Source: Oscillospiraceae bacterium
GTDB taxonomy: Bacteria; Bacillota_A; Clostridia; Oscillospirales; Ruminococcaceae
Assembly (NCBI GenBank): GCA_017829075.1
Contig: JAGAJA010000021.1
Location: 28,531 to 92,530, forward strand
Length of the DNA stretch: 64,000 nucleotides
Direction: 5' to 3'
Positions within the stretch are counted from its first letter, which is position 1. The number at the start of each line of letters is the position of its first letter. Shown here piece after piece: positions 56,957 through 64,000 of the stretch. Position numbers and translations under genes: made by a program. The notes below the pieces were generated by a model. It did not search any database, had not been told where the DNA came from, and saw only the letters and a program-made list of their open reading frames with translations.

Positions 56957-58708
56957 ATGTATCTTGAAAGGATAAAATCCCCTGCGGACGTAAAAAGGCT
57001 GTCTACTGAGGAGATGAAACAGCTTGCAGAGGAAATGCGCGCCGCGCTTATAAAGAGGCTCAGCATTCATGGAGGGCACTTCGGCCCTAATCTCGGAATA
57101 GTGGAAGCCACGATCGCTCTTCACTATGTTTTCAACTCACCGGAGGACAAATTCGTTTTTGATGTTTCGCATCAGACCTATTGCCATAAGATGCTCACCG
57201 GCAGAAGCGAAGCGTTCCTTGATGAGGCAAAATACGATGACGTTACCGGATTTTCTACGCCGCATGAAAGCGAGCATGATTTCTTCACCATCGGTCATAC
57301 TTCCACATCAGTAAGCCTTGCCTGCGGACTGGCAAAGGGGCGCGACCTCCGAGGCGGTCATGAGAATATCGTGGCGGTGATCGGGGATGGTTCGCTTTCC
57401 GGCGGGGAGGCTCTGGAGGGACTGGATTACGCTTTTGAGCTGGGGACAAATTTCATTATTGTGGTGAATGATAATCAGATGTCCATTGCCGAGAATCACG
57501 GCGGACTTTACACCAACCTCAAACTGCTAAGGGAAACCGAGGGCAGAGCGGAGTGCAACCTTTTCCGGGCAATGGGGCTGGACTATGTATTTGTAAAGGA
57601 CGGAAACGACATAGAAAGCCTTATCTCCGCTTTCAGGGGCGTTAAGGACAGTCGGAAACCGGTGGTCGTGCATATCGTCACTGAAAAGGGCAGAGGCTAT
57701 GCTCCGGCGGTTGAGGACAAGGAAAAGTGGCATTGGAGTATTCCGTTTGATATTGAAACCGGAAAGCCGAAATATAATTCCGTCGGAGAGAGTTACGACG
57801 ATCTTACTGCAAGGTATCTGCTTGACAAGATGAAAAAAGATCCGTCTGTGGCGGCGATAACCTCCGGAACTCCCTCGGTATTCGGATTTGGTAAGAGCCG
57901 CCGTGAGGAAGCGGGAAGTCAGTTCATTGATGTGGGTATCGCGGAGGAACACGCTGTGGCGCTTGCCTCCGGAATTTCAGCCTATGGCGGTAAGCCTGTG
58001 TACGGAGTATACAGCTCGTTCATTCAGCGAACCTACGACCAGCTTTCACAGGATTTGTGCATAAATAACAATCCGGTGACGATACTTACCTTTGCGGCTT
58101 CGGTATACGGAATGAGAGATATTACCCATCTGGGGATTTTTGATATTCCGATGATGTCCAATATACCAAATCTTGTGTACCTTGCTCCGGCTACCTATGA
58201 AGAGTATATCGCCATGCTTGACTGGAGCGTGGAACAACGGGAGCACCCGGTAGCTATTCGGGTTCCCGGAAAGGTAATCCACGGCGAAAAGCCGCACAAG
58301 GACTACGGAATACTGAATAAGTACGAAGTGGTACAGCAGGGCAGCGGAATTGCCGTGATCGCGCTTGGATCGTTTCGGGAGCTTGGGCAGGAATCTGTGG
58401 AGCTGATCGAAAAGCAGTGCGGAGTAATGCCTACACTCATTGACCCGGTTTACATCACTGGAACGGATAACGAGCTTCTGGAATCGCTGAAAGCAGATCA
58501 TCGTGCGGTGATCACGCTGGAGGACGGAATTCTGGACGGCGGCTTCGGCGAGAAGATCACACGGTTCTACGGTGAATCCGATATGAGGGTGGTAAATCTG
58601 GGTCTGAAAAAAGAGTTTCTCGACCGCTACGACCCTGCTGAGGTGCTTCGTGAGAATGGGCTTACTGCTCAGCAGATCGCTGAAAAGGCTTTGGCGCTTT
58701 TGAAATAA
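56957..58708 (+). CDS. 1-deoxy-D-xylulose-5-phosphate synthase-like enzyme
   Basis: The 583-residue protein is a thiamine-diphosphate transketolase-type enzyme in DXS order: HGGHFGPNLGIVE, FVFDVSHQTYCHKMLTGR, FTIGHTSTSVSLACGLAKGRD, the TPP motif GDGSLSGGEALEGLD...NDN (from 143) and VGIAEEHAV (catalytic Glu330). It differs from true DXS where AIDRAG should stand: FAASVYGMRDITH (379-391) lacks the phosphate-binding Arg. The late RYPRG is AIRVPGK. It may be a second, divergent DXS or another C2-transferring enzyme. ATG 56957 follows AGGAGGAG. It is preceded by a MerR-type promoter. Confidence 0.8.
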   Translation: MYLERIKSPADVKRLSTEEMKQLAEEMRAALIKRLSIHGGHFGPNLGIVEATIALHYVFNSPEDKFVFDVSHQTYCHKMLTGRSEAFLDEAKYDDVTGFSTPHESEHDFFTIGHTSTSVSLACGLAKGRDLRGGHENIVAVIGDGSLSGGEALEGLDYAFELGTNFIIVVNDNQMSIAENHGGLYTNLKLLRETEGRAECNLFRAMGLDYVFVKDGNDIESLISAFRGVKDSRKPVVVHIVTEKGRGYAPAVEDKEKWHWSIPFDIETGKPKYNSVGESYDDLTARYLLDKMKKDPSVAAITSGTPSVFGFGKSRREEAGSQFIDVGIAEEHAVALASGISAYGGKPVYGVYSSFIQRTYDQLSQDLCINNNPVTILTFAASVYGMRDITHLGIFDIPMMSNIPNLVYLAPATYEEYIAMLDWSVEQREHPVAIRVPGKVIHGEKPHKDYGILNKYEVVQQGSGIAVIALGSFRELGQESVELIEKQCGVMPTLIDPVYITGTDNELLESLKADHRAVITLEDGILDGGFGEKITRFYGESDMRVVNLGLKKEFLDRYDPAEVLRENGLTAQQIAEKALALLK

Positions 58709-58713
58709 TACTT

Positions 58714-58748
58714 TCTCCCGCAGTTCTGATAGGCTGCGGGAGATTTTT
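58714..58748 (+). terminator. Terminator after the DXS-like gene
   Basis: TCTCCCGCAG (58714-58723) pairs with CTGCGGGAGA (58734-58743), followed by TTTTT. Confidence 0.9.
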
Positions 58749-58780
58749 GCATTATCTTTGAATTACTCCTGCATAAATAC

Positions 58781-58809
58781 TTGACAAATATCAATTTGTG
58801 CCGTATAAT
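58781..58809 (+). promoter_or_regulatory. Promoter of the FUSC-HAD gene
   Basis: TTGACA (58781-58786), a 17-bp spacer and TATAAT (58804-58809): perfect consensus. Confidence 0.85.
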
Positions 58810-58875
58810 ACAATGTAAAAAGAAATATTTTCGGAGCTAAATTGCAATATCGGATAAAATGGGGAGGGCGGCGCT

Positions 58876-60156
58876 GTGAAAAAAATAAGTTTTCCGCCGA
58901 TAGGAAATCGCATAATCAAGTCGGCGGTGGGAGTTCTTCTGTGCTGGTGCGTGTATCTACTGCGTGGGAGGAGCGGAATTCCGTTTTATTCCATGCTTGC
59001 GGTGCTGTGGTGTATTCAGCCTTACATTGACAAAACGTTGACTATGGCGCTTCAGAGAACCGTTGGGACTCTGATAGGGGCGGCGTATGGGCTGATAACC
59101 ATTGTGCTGGAAATATTTGTGCTGCGTATTTACGACCAGCCGCTGGGATTTCTGATTGTTGCAGTTATGATAATTCCGGTGATCTATACGACTGTGCTCA
59201 TCAATCGGAAAAATGCAAGCTACTTTTCCTGTGTTGTGTTCCTGTCGATCACGGTAAATCACATTGCGGACGAAAATCCATATATGTTCGTGCTGAACAG
59301 GGTACTGGATACGTTTATTGGCATTGCGATCGGAATGGCGGTAAATTCCGCAAGGCTTCCCCGCAGACGTATGAAGGACGTGCTGTTTTCTGCTGAGCTT
59401 GATGATATGCTGTCGCCTATATCCGAGCAGCTTACTCCGTTTTCAAAAATCGAGATAAACAGAATGCTGTCAGAGGGACTGAAATTCACGCTGGTGACGA
59501 TGCGTACTCCGGCTTCGTTAATGGGTATTCTTTCGGACGTAAATCTAAATCTGCCGGTGGTAGTGATGAACGGAGCCGCGCTGTATGATTTCCGTGAAAA
59601 CAGCTATGTCAAGGCATATATAATTTCCGGGGACACCTCTGATAAGGTGCGCGGCATGGTTAATTCCGCGGGAATGAATGTGTTCACAAACGCCCTATGT
59701 GACGAAAGCCTTGTGATCTATTATGACAGTCTGGAAAACGAAGCGGAGCAGGCGATTTTTTCTTCCCTCAAGAAATCACCCTACCGTAACTACATGAATC
59801 GCCGTCCGCAGCCGGAGGACAGGGTGATATATCTAATGGTAGTGGACAGGGATGAGAAGATCTCGGCTCTGTACGAAACCCTGATACACAGCGCGGAAGG
59901 ATCTTCTTTGAAGATAATCACCTATCCCTCCCATGACTATCCCGGCTTCGCCTACATAAAGATCTACAATAAGAATGCCGGAAAGCAGCATATGACCGAG
60001 ATACTTTGCCGGGAATATGGTATAGAACAGTGTGTGACGATAACTACAAACGGCTCGCGCAGTCTGAATGGGATTGCACATGAGCTGAAAAGCAGCTTTG
60101 AACCGCTGAGATTTTTTCCGGATAAACGAAAAGAATCAAATACCTTGCCAAAATAA
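58876..60156 (+). CDS. FUSC/aromatic-acid-exporter membrane domain fused to a degenerate HAD domain
   Basis: The 426-residue protein starts at GTG 58876, with GGGGAGGG 7 nt before. Residues 1 to about 160 hold five or six helices of the FUSC/ArAE type (MLAVLWCIQPYIDKTLTMALQRTVGTLIGAAYGL). From 170 on, the order of a Cof-type HAD phosphatase appears: FSAELDDMLSPISEQLTP in place of FxDxDGTL, FTLVTMRTPA for the second motif, and VVVMNGAALYD. The nucleophile position is Glu174 and the late GDGxND loop is lost. The HAD part is therefore probably a binding or regulatory module. The combination suggests a membrane sensor or gated exporter; the substrate is unknown. Confidence 0.7.
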   Translation: MKKISFPPIGNRIIKSAVGVLLCWCVYLLRGRSGIPFYSMLAVLWCIQPYIDKTLTMALQRTVGTLIGAAYGLITIVLEIFVLRIYDQPLGFLIVAVMIIPVIYTTVLINRKNASYFSCVVFLSITVNHIADENPYMFVLNRVLDTFIGIAIGMAVNSARLPRRRMKDVLFSAELDDMLSPISEQLTPFSKIEINRMLSEGLKFTLVTMRTPASLMGILSDVNLNLPVVVMNGAALYDFRENSYVKAYIISGDTSDKVRGMVNSAGMNVFTNALCDESLVIYYDSLENEAEQAIFSSLKKSPYRNYMNRRPQPEDRVIYLMVVDRDEKISALYETLIHSAEGSSLKIITYPSHDYPGFAYIKIYNKNAGKQHMTEILCREYGIEQCVTITTNGSRSLNGIAHELKSSFEPLRFFPDKRKESNTLPK

Positions 60157-60178
60157 CATAACGAACTAAATTCGATAG

Positions 60179-60230
60179 AATTGCCGCGGTTGTATTTCAC
60201 CTGTGTGGATATACTGCGGCAATTGTTATT
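60179..60230 (+). terminator. Terminator-like hairpin after the FUSC-HAD gene
   Basis: AATTGCCGC (60179-60187) pairs with GCGGCAATT (60216-60224) around a long loop, followed by GTTATT. Confidence 0.6.
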
Positions 60231-60334
60231 CACATTCTGCACAAAAATAATAACATGTGCCCGACTTACTATATAAAATTTGCAAGAAAAATATTAAAAT
60301 CATTCAAAAATAGCTTGTTTTTGCAATTTTCGTC

Positions 60335-60363
60335 TTGACAACTTGCAGAAAAGCGAGTATAAT
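60335..60363 (+). promoter_or_regulatory. Promoter of the amino-acid ABC transporter operon
   Basis: TTGACA (60335-60340), a 17-bp spacer and TATAAT (60358-60363): perfect consensus. Confidence 0.85.
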
Positions 60364-60424
60364 GTAAGCATAAAAACCAACCCGAAATCCGGGAACAAAA
60401 GAAACAGTGGGAAAGGACAGCAAG

Positions 60425-61150
60425 ATGATACGTTTGGAAGATGTGCATAAGAGCTTCGGCGATCTTGAAGTGCTGAAAGGCATAAACCTGCACGTCAAGG
60501 AGGGCGAAAAGCTGGTAATCATAGGCCCCAGCGGTTCGGGAAAGAGCACGCTGATACGCTGCATGAACTATCTTGAGGAACCAACCTCCGGAAAGGTGTA
60601 TGTACATAATCACCTGATGAGCAGAAAGCGCAGGGCATTCATAAACAAGGTTCATTCTTCGATGGTGTTCCAGCAGTTCAATCTTTATCCGCATCTTACG
60701 GTGTTGGAAAATCTGACGCTGGCGCCGATGAAGCTGAAAAAAGTCCCTAAGTCGGAAGCCGAACAGACCGCAATGACTTATCTAAAGCGCGTCGGGCTGG
60801 AGGAGAAGGCTAACGTCTATCCGACAACGCTTTCCGGCGGTCAGCAGCAGAGAATTGCGATTGCAAGAGCGCTCACCATGCAGAATAGAGTTATCTTCTT
60901 TGACGAGCCGACCTCCGCGCTTGACCCGGAAATGGTTCAGGAAGTTCTTGACGTTATGATCGAGCTTTCGCATGAGAAGAACTTCACAATGGTGGTAGTT
61001 ACACATGAGATGGGCTTCGCAAGGGAGGTTGCCGACAGGATCGTATTTGTGGACGGGGGAAGAATTCTTGAGGAGGGAACTCCGGAGCATTTCTTCACAA
61101 ATCCTGAAAACGAGCGTACAAAGGCATTCCTCAGCAAGATAATTCGTTAA
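60425..61150 (+). CDS. Polar amino-acid ABC transporter ATP-binding protein
   Basis: The 241-residue ATPase has Walker [14 protein letters not shown]-loop [32 protein letters not shown] and [14 protein letters not shown]. The trailing [21 protein letters not shown] is typical of GlnQ/HisP-type importers. It powers the two permeases encoded downstream. I start at ATG 60425 after AAAGGA; GTG 60407 lies ahead of that site. The order ATPase, binding protein, permease, permease makes a complete importer. Confidence 0.95.
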   Translation: MIRLEDVHKSFGDLEVLKGINLHVKEGEKLVIIGPSGSGKSTLIRCMNYLEEPTSGKVYVHNHLMSRKRRAFINKVHSSMVFQQFNLYPHLTVLENLTLAPMKLKKVPKSEAEQTAMTYLKRVGLEEKANVYPTTLSGGQQQRIAIARALTMQNRVIFFDEPTSALDPEMVQEVLDVMIELSHEKNFTMVVVTHEMGFAREVADRIVFVDGGRILEEGTPEHFFTNPENERTKAFLSKIIR

Positions 61151-61204
61151 TCCGCCGTCAGGCTGATTATATAAAAAGAACATAATGAGAAAGGGTAAAC
61201 AACT

Positions 61205-62095
61205 ATGAAACTTAAGAATTTATTTGCAGCTTTTGCTGCCGGAGCTATGATCTTCTCACTTGCCGGCTGTTCCGGAAACACTTCCTCCGAGAGTTCCTCC
61301 TCCACAGGAGAATCCAGCAGCGCTCCTGCTGCTGAAAGCAGCTCCTCCACAACCGAGGCAGGAGGTATCCTCAAGGTAGGCGTTAAAGACGCGGTAATCG
61401 GCTTCGGATATAAGGATCCGCTGTCCGGCGAATATGAGGGCATGGAGATCGAACTTGCAAAGAAGATCGCTGACAGTCTGGGCTATGACGATGTTGAGTT
61501 CACAACTGTAACCGCAGCGACCAGAACAGAGCTGCTGGATTCCGGCGACCTCGATTGCGTTCTGGCTACTTTCACGATCACCGAAGAAAGAAAGAAGAGC
61601 TGGGATTTCTCCACTCCTTACTATACCGACGCGGTAACTGTGCTTGTTGAGAAAGCAGACGGCATTACCGATCTTTCCGGTCTGGTAGGCAAGAAGGTGG
61701 GCGTTTCCACAGGCTCTACCTCGGCTTATGCGATGGTTAAGGCTATGTCGGAAAAGGGGCTGCTGGGCGACTATACTCTGCCGGAGACCTCCGCTGACTT
61801 TGATATTTCTTCCTTTAATGTTGAGGGAACCACCTTTGAGCAGTTTGGCGATTATCCCGCAATTTCCAACGCAATGACCGCAGGCACAGTTGACGCATTC
61901 TGCGTAGATAAGTCCATTCTGGCTACGTACAAGAGCGACGACCGCGACTACATCACAGATACATTCTCACCGCAGGAATACGGTGTTGCAACCAAGAAGG
62001 ATTCTCCTCTGTCCTCCAAGATCGACGAGCTTATCAAGGGCTGGCTTGAGGACGGCACAATTGACGGTCTGATCACAGAATTCGGTCTGAACTGA
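61205..62095 (+). CDS. Amino-acid ABC transporter substrate-binding lipoprotein
   Basis: The 296-residue family 3 solute-binding protein has a lipobox (SLAGC) and a Ser-rich linker. The fold is seen in GGILKVGVKDAVIGFGYKDPLSGEYEGMEIELAKKIADSLGYDDVEF and in EERKKSWDFSTPYYTDAVTVLVEKADG. Glutamine, glutamate, aspartate or cystine are the usual ligands of this branch; the ligand here is not fixed by sequence. AGAAAGGG precedes the ATG. A palindromic element separates it from the permease genes. Confidence 0.92.
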   Translation: MKLKNLFAAFAAGAMIFSLAGCSGNTSSESSSSTGESSSAPAAESSSSTTEAGGILKVGVKDAVIGFGYKDPLSGEYEGMEIELAKKIADSLGYDDVEFTTVTAATRTELLDSGDLDCVLATFTITEERKKSWDFSTPYYTDAVTVLVEKADGITDLSGLVGKKVGVSTGSTSAYAMVKAMSEKGLLGDYTLPETSADFDISSFNVEGTTFEQFGDYPAISNAMTAGTVDAFCVDKSILATYKSDDRDYITDTFSPQEYGVATKKDSPLSSKIDELIKGWLEDGTIDGLITEFGLN

Positions 62096-62116
62096 TCGGA
62101 GCTTACAGATAAACAC

Positions 62117-62246
62117 AATGGCGGCAGCCAAAAGGGTGCCCCTTTGGGCAGTTCCGCCTCGCCGACACTTCATCTTCGCAAAAGATGCTTTGCTCGGCGG
62201 GGCGAAAACTGCTTTATCGGAAACGCTCTAAGTTGCTGCCACCATT
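62117..62246. repeat. 130-bp palindromic element inside the ABC transporter operon
   Basis: AATGGCGGCAGC (62117-62128) and GCTGCCACCATT (62235-62246) are inverted at 11 of 12 positions. Inside, CGCCTCGCCGA pairs with TCGGCGGGGCG, closing on CATCTT/AAGATG, and AAAGG...CCTTT forms a side hairpin. No ORF is present. It could reduce transcription or protect the upstream binding-protein mRNA, making the binding protein more abundant than the permeases. Confidence 0.6.
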
Positions 62247-62267
62247 CTTTAAGAGAGGCGGGATTTT

Positions 62268-63032
62268 ATGTTTGACGCGGATAAATGGGGTCTTGTCTGG
62301 ACTCACCGGCAGACCTTCATAGACGGCACGATCTCAACGCTGCTTATGGCGCTGTTTGGACTTATGCTGGCTATGGCTATCGGTATCGTGGTGGGACTAA
62401 TGGCGACCAGCCATACCAAGCCGCTGCGGGCAATTGCCAGAGTTTATGTCGAGATCATTCAGAATACTCCGGTAATGCTTCAGGCGCTGTTCCTGTTCTA
62501 TGCGGTCACCTTTGCGGGAGTAAAGGGCTTTTTGGCTCTGCTCTGCGGAATTATCGCGCTGGGAGTATATCACGGCGCGTATATCTCAGAGGTTATCCGC
62601 ACCGGTATCCAGTCCGTTCCAAAAGGTCAGTCCGAGGCAGCTTATTCGCAGGGCTTCGGGCAGATCGCGACTATGGCATATATCGTTCTTCCCCAGACGA
62701 TCAAGATTATTCTCCCCCCTATGGTAAATCAGGTGGTAAATCTTATCAAGAACACCTCCTGTATGTTCCTTGCCGGAGGAGCTGTTGATCTTATTTCCCG
62801 CACCAATGCGTTCGCGGTCGGCGAGGGAACAGGATCGGCGGCAGGTCAGGGCTACATAATCGGCGGAGTTATCTTCTTTGTGATCTGTTTTCCGCTCTCC
62901 ATGCTGGCTTCCCGCTGGGAGAAAAAGCTCAAGGCAAGGGACGTTGCAACTGTTACGGTACGCAAAAAGCCGGACGATGTGACAGATGCGGAGCTTGACA
63001 TGATCATAAGCGGAAAAGGAGGCGAGCACTGA
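62268..63032 (+). CDS. Amino-acid ABC transporter permease (first)
   Basis: The 254-residue membrane protein has about five helices and the polar amino-acid permease pattern. TFIDGTISTLLMALFGLMLAMAIG begins it. The EAA loop QSEAAYSQGFGQIATMAYIVLPQTIKIILPPMVNQ contacts the ATPase. The C-terminus has a charged tail of about 35 residues. The stop overlaps the next start (TGATG). GAGAGGCGGGA precedes the ATG. Confidence 0.93.
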   Translation: MFDADKWGLVWTHRQTFIDGTISTLLMALFGLMLAMAIGIVVGLMATSHTKPLRAIARVYVEIIQNTPVMLQALFLFYAVTFAGVKGFLALLCGIIALGVYHGAYISEVIRTGIQSVPKGQSEAAYSQGFGQIATMAYIVLPQTIKIILPPMVNQVVNLIKNTSCMFLAGGAVDLISRTNAFAVGEGTGSAAGQGYIIGGVIFFVICFPLSMLASRWEKKLKARDVATVTVRKKPDDVTDAELDMIISGKGGEH

Positions 63033-63802
63033 TGGCAGAATTAATGGGCAGTCTTAAAATGATAAGCAACGGCAGTGTGCTGCTGTACATTTTAAAAGGC
63101 GTTGGATTTACTATCGGAATTGCGTTTTTCGCCGTAGTTCTTGGAATAATCATCGGCACGGTGCTTGCTCTGGCAAGAAATTACTGCTCAAAGGGCTGGC
63201 TGAATATCTTCCGGTATATAGCTACTGCGTATATCGAGGTGTTCAGAAATACCCCGCTCATGCTGTGGATATTTATTGGCCTGGTTTTCTTCCCGTCTAT
63301 CGAGTTTTCGGCGGAGTTCACAAAGTTCTTTGAGCTTTCCAGAACAGAGATGGCGGTGCTTTTCAAGGCGATAGTGGCGTTGGTGCTGTTTACCTCGTCA
63401 GTAATCGCGGAGATAGTGCGCGGCGGTCTGAATTCTATCCCTAAGGGTCAGTTCGAAGCCGCGTATTCACAGGGCTTTAACTTCTTTCAGACGCTTATGC
63501 TCATCGTGCTTCCGCAGACCTTCAGGAATATCGTGCCTACCCTGCTCAGTCAGGTCATCACGACGATCAAGGATACCTCTTATATCGCGAATATTGCGAT
63601 TGCAGAGCTCATGGGAAAGACGTTTCAGCTTATCCAGATATCGCCGCGCTATACCAGCTTCACAACACAGAATGTATCTGATGTATTCGTGTTGTGCGGA
63701 CTTGCCTGCGTGATCTATTTTGCGATAAACTTTACGCTTTCCTGCATCGTTCGTCATATGCAGAAGCCGAAAAAGCGCACGGCTCCGGCTGCGGCAAATT
63801 AA
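63032..63802 (+). CDS. Amino-acid ABC transporter permease (second)
   Basis: The 256-residue protein is the partner permease: ILKGVGFTIGIAFFAVVLGIIIGTVLALARNY, VFRNTPLMLWIFIGLVFF, and the EAA loop GQFEAAYSQGFNFFQTLMLIVLPQTFRNIVPTLLSQ. It forms a heterodimeric channel with the first permease. Translation is coupled through the one-base overlap. It is the last gene in the window. Confidence 0.93.
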   Translation: MAELMGSLKMISNGSVLLYILKGVGFTIGIAFFAVVLGIIIGTVLALARNYCSKGWLNIFRYIATAYIEVFRNTPLMLWIFIGLVFFPSIEFSAEFTKFFELSRTEMAVLFKAIVALVLFTSSVIAEIVRGGLNSIPKGQFEAAYSQGFNFFQTLMLIVLPQTFRNIVPTLLSQVITTIKDTSYIANIAIAELMGKTFQLIQISPRYTSFTTQNVSDVFVLCGLACVIYFAINFTLSCIVRHMQKPKKRTAPAAAN

Positions 63803-63842
63803 TTTCAGAGTATTTCAGAGGGGATACAAATTCGTATTACTT

Positions 63843-64000
63843 CAGCTTGTCGAAAAACCTAGTTTTGCCCGCGAAGCGGGCTTTTGAAATCCGTTTTTTG
63901 CCCCAGCTCTGCCGGGGCAAAAAACACTTCTATCCGCACAACTGTACTGGCAACGGCTTACGCCTTATGCCTTACGCGGGCAGTGCGGATGTTCGGCGAG
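63843..64000 (-). repeat. Dispersed hairpin-island repeat, copy 2 (cut by window edge)
   Basis: 63843-63941 is the exact reverse complement of 17144-17242, including the GTTTTTTGCCCC and GCCCGC hairpins. Beyond it, a stretch of about 34 bp differs completely from copy 1. Homology then resumes (CGCCGAACATCCGC and following) to the edge at 64000. The element thus has conserved ends and an exchanged middle hairpin. Confidence 0.85.

Noticed and set aside
1..64000. tRNA or rRNA genes
   Set aside because: I looked for T-arm GTTCRA motifs and acceptor-stem pairs in the gaps and for rRNA-like stretches, and found none that fold convincingly.
63803..64000. Insertion sequence or prophage edge at the right end
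   Set aside because: There is no transposase or phage gene; the sequence is an inverted copy of the small non-coding hairpin island.

Overview
The window reads as one chromosomal segment of a mid-GC Clostridia bacterium, most likely a Ruminococcus-like member of the Oscillospiraceae/Ruminococcaceae. This rests on the gene content (gatCAB, a dcw cluster with a PASTA-bearing class B PBP, a tryptophan T-box, a split glutamate synthase with an ANTAR regulator, BspA-like and wall-anchored surface proteins), AGGAGG-type ribosome sites and many TTGACA-17-TATAAT promoters. No taxonomic marker (rRNA, tRNA) is present, so the assignment is inference.

Layout. 1-1.2 kb: a MATE efflux gene cut by the left edge. 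1.5-7.5 kb: single genes (a fucose/arabinose isomerase-like protein, a DUF421/DUF4363 pair, a U32-like TIM-barrel protein, an SCP2-domain protein with a basic tail, an SGNH-hydrolase lipoprotein). 7.6-10.8 kb, minus strand: gatC-gatA-gatB. 11.1-17 kb: an operon of five separate pieces of glutamate synthase plus an ANTAR antiterminator-type regulator that appears to start at AUA. 17.3-26.4 kb: a polyamine operon that carries both the AdoMet decarboxylase/spermidine synthase route and the carboxyspermidine dehydrogenase/decarboxylase route. 26.5-40 kb: the mraZ-to-ftsQ division and wall operon, followed by ftsZ on its own promoter. 41.4-47.6 kb: surface, membrane and acidic proteins of unknown function. 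47.7 kb: a candidate 6S-type RNA. 48.1-50 kb, minus strand: a BspA-like LRR surface protein. 50.2-53.4 kb: a Trp T-box controlling a TrpX-type binding protein and a fused TrpY-TrpZ permease/ATPase. 53.4-60.2 kb: recQ, a FapA-domain protein, a DXS-like enzyme behind a MerR-type promoter, and a FUSC transporter fused to a degenerate HAD domain. 60.3-63.8 kb: a polar amino-acid ABC transporter.

The non-coding DNA is unusually rich in small hairpin elements. A 176-bp hairpin island (17061-17236) recurs inverted at the right edge with 99 identical bp but a swapped central hairpin. A 106-bp palindromic element (47968-48073) sits, like the first island, between two copies of a terminator hairpin. 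Other compact inverted-repeat elements lie at 4259-4373, 28655-28762 and 62117-62246. All coordinates and motifs were read by eye; family assignments come from recognising protein motifs, not from searches.
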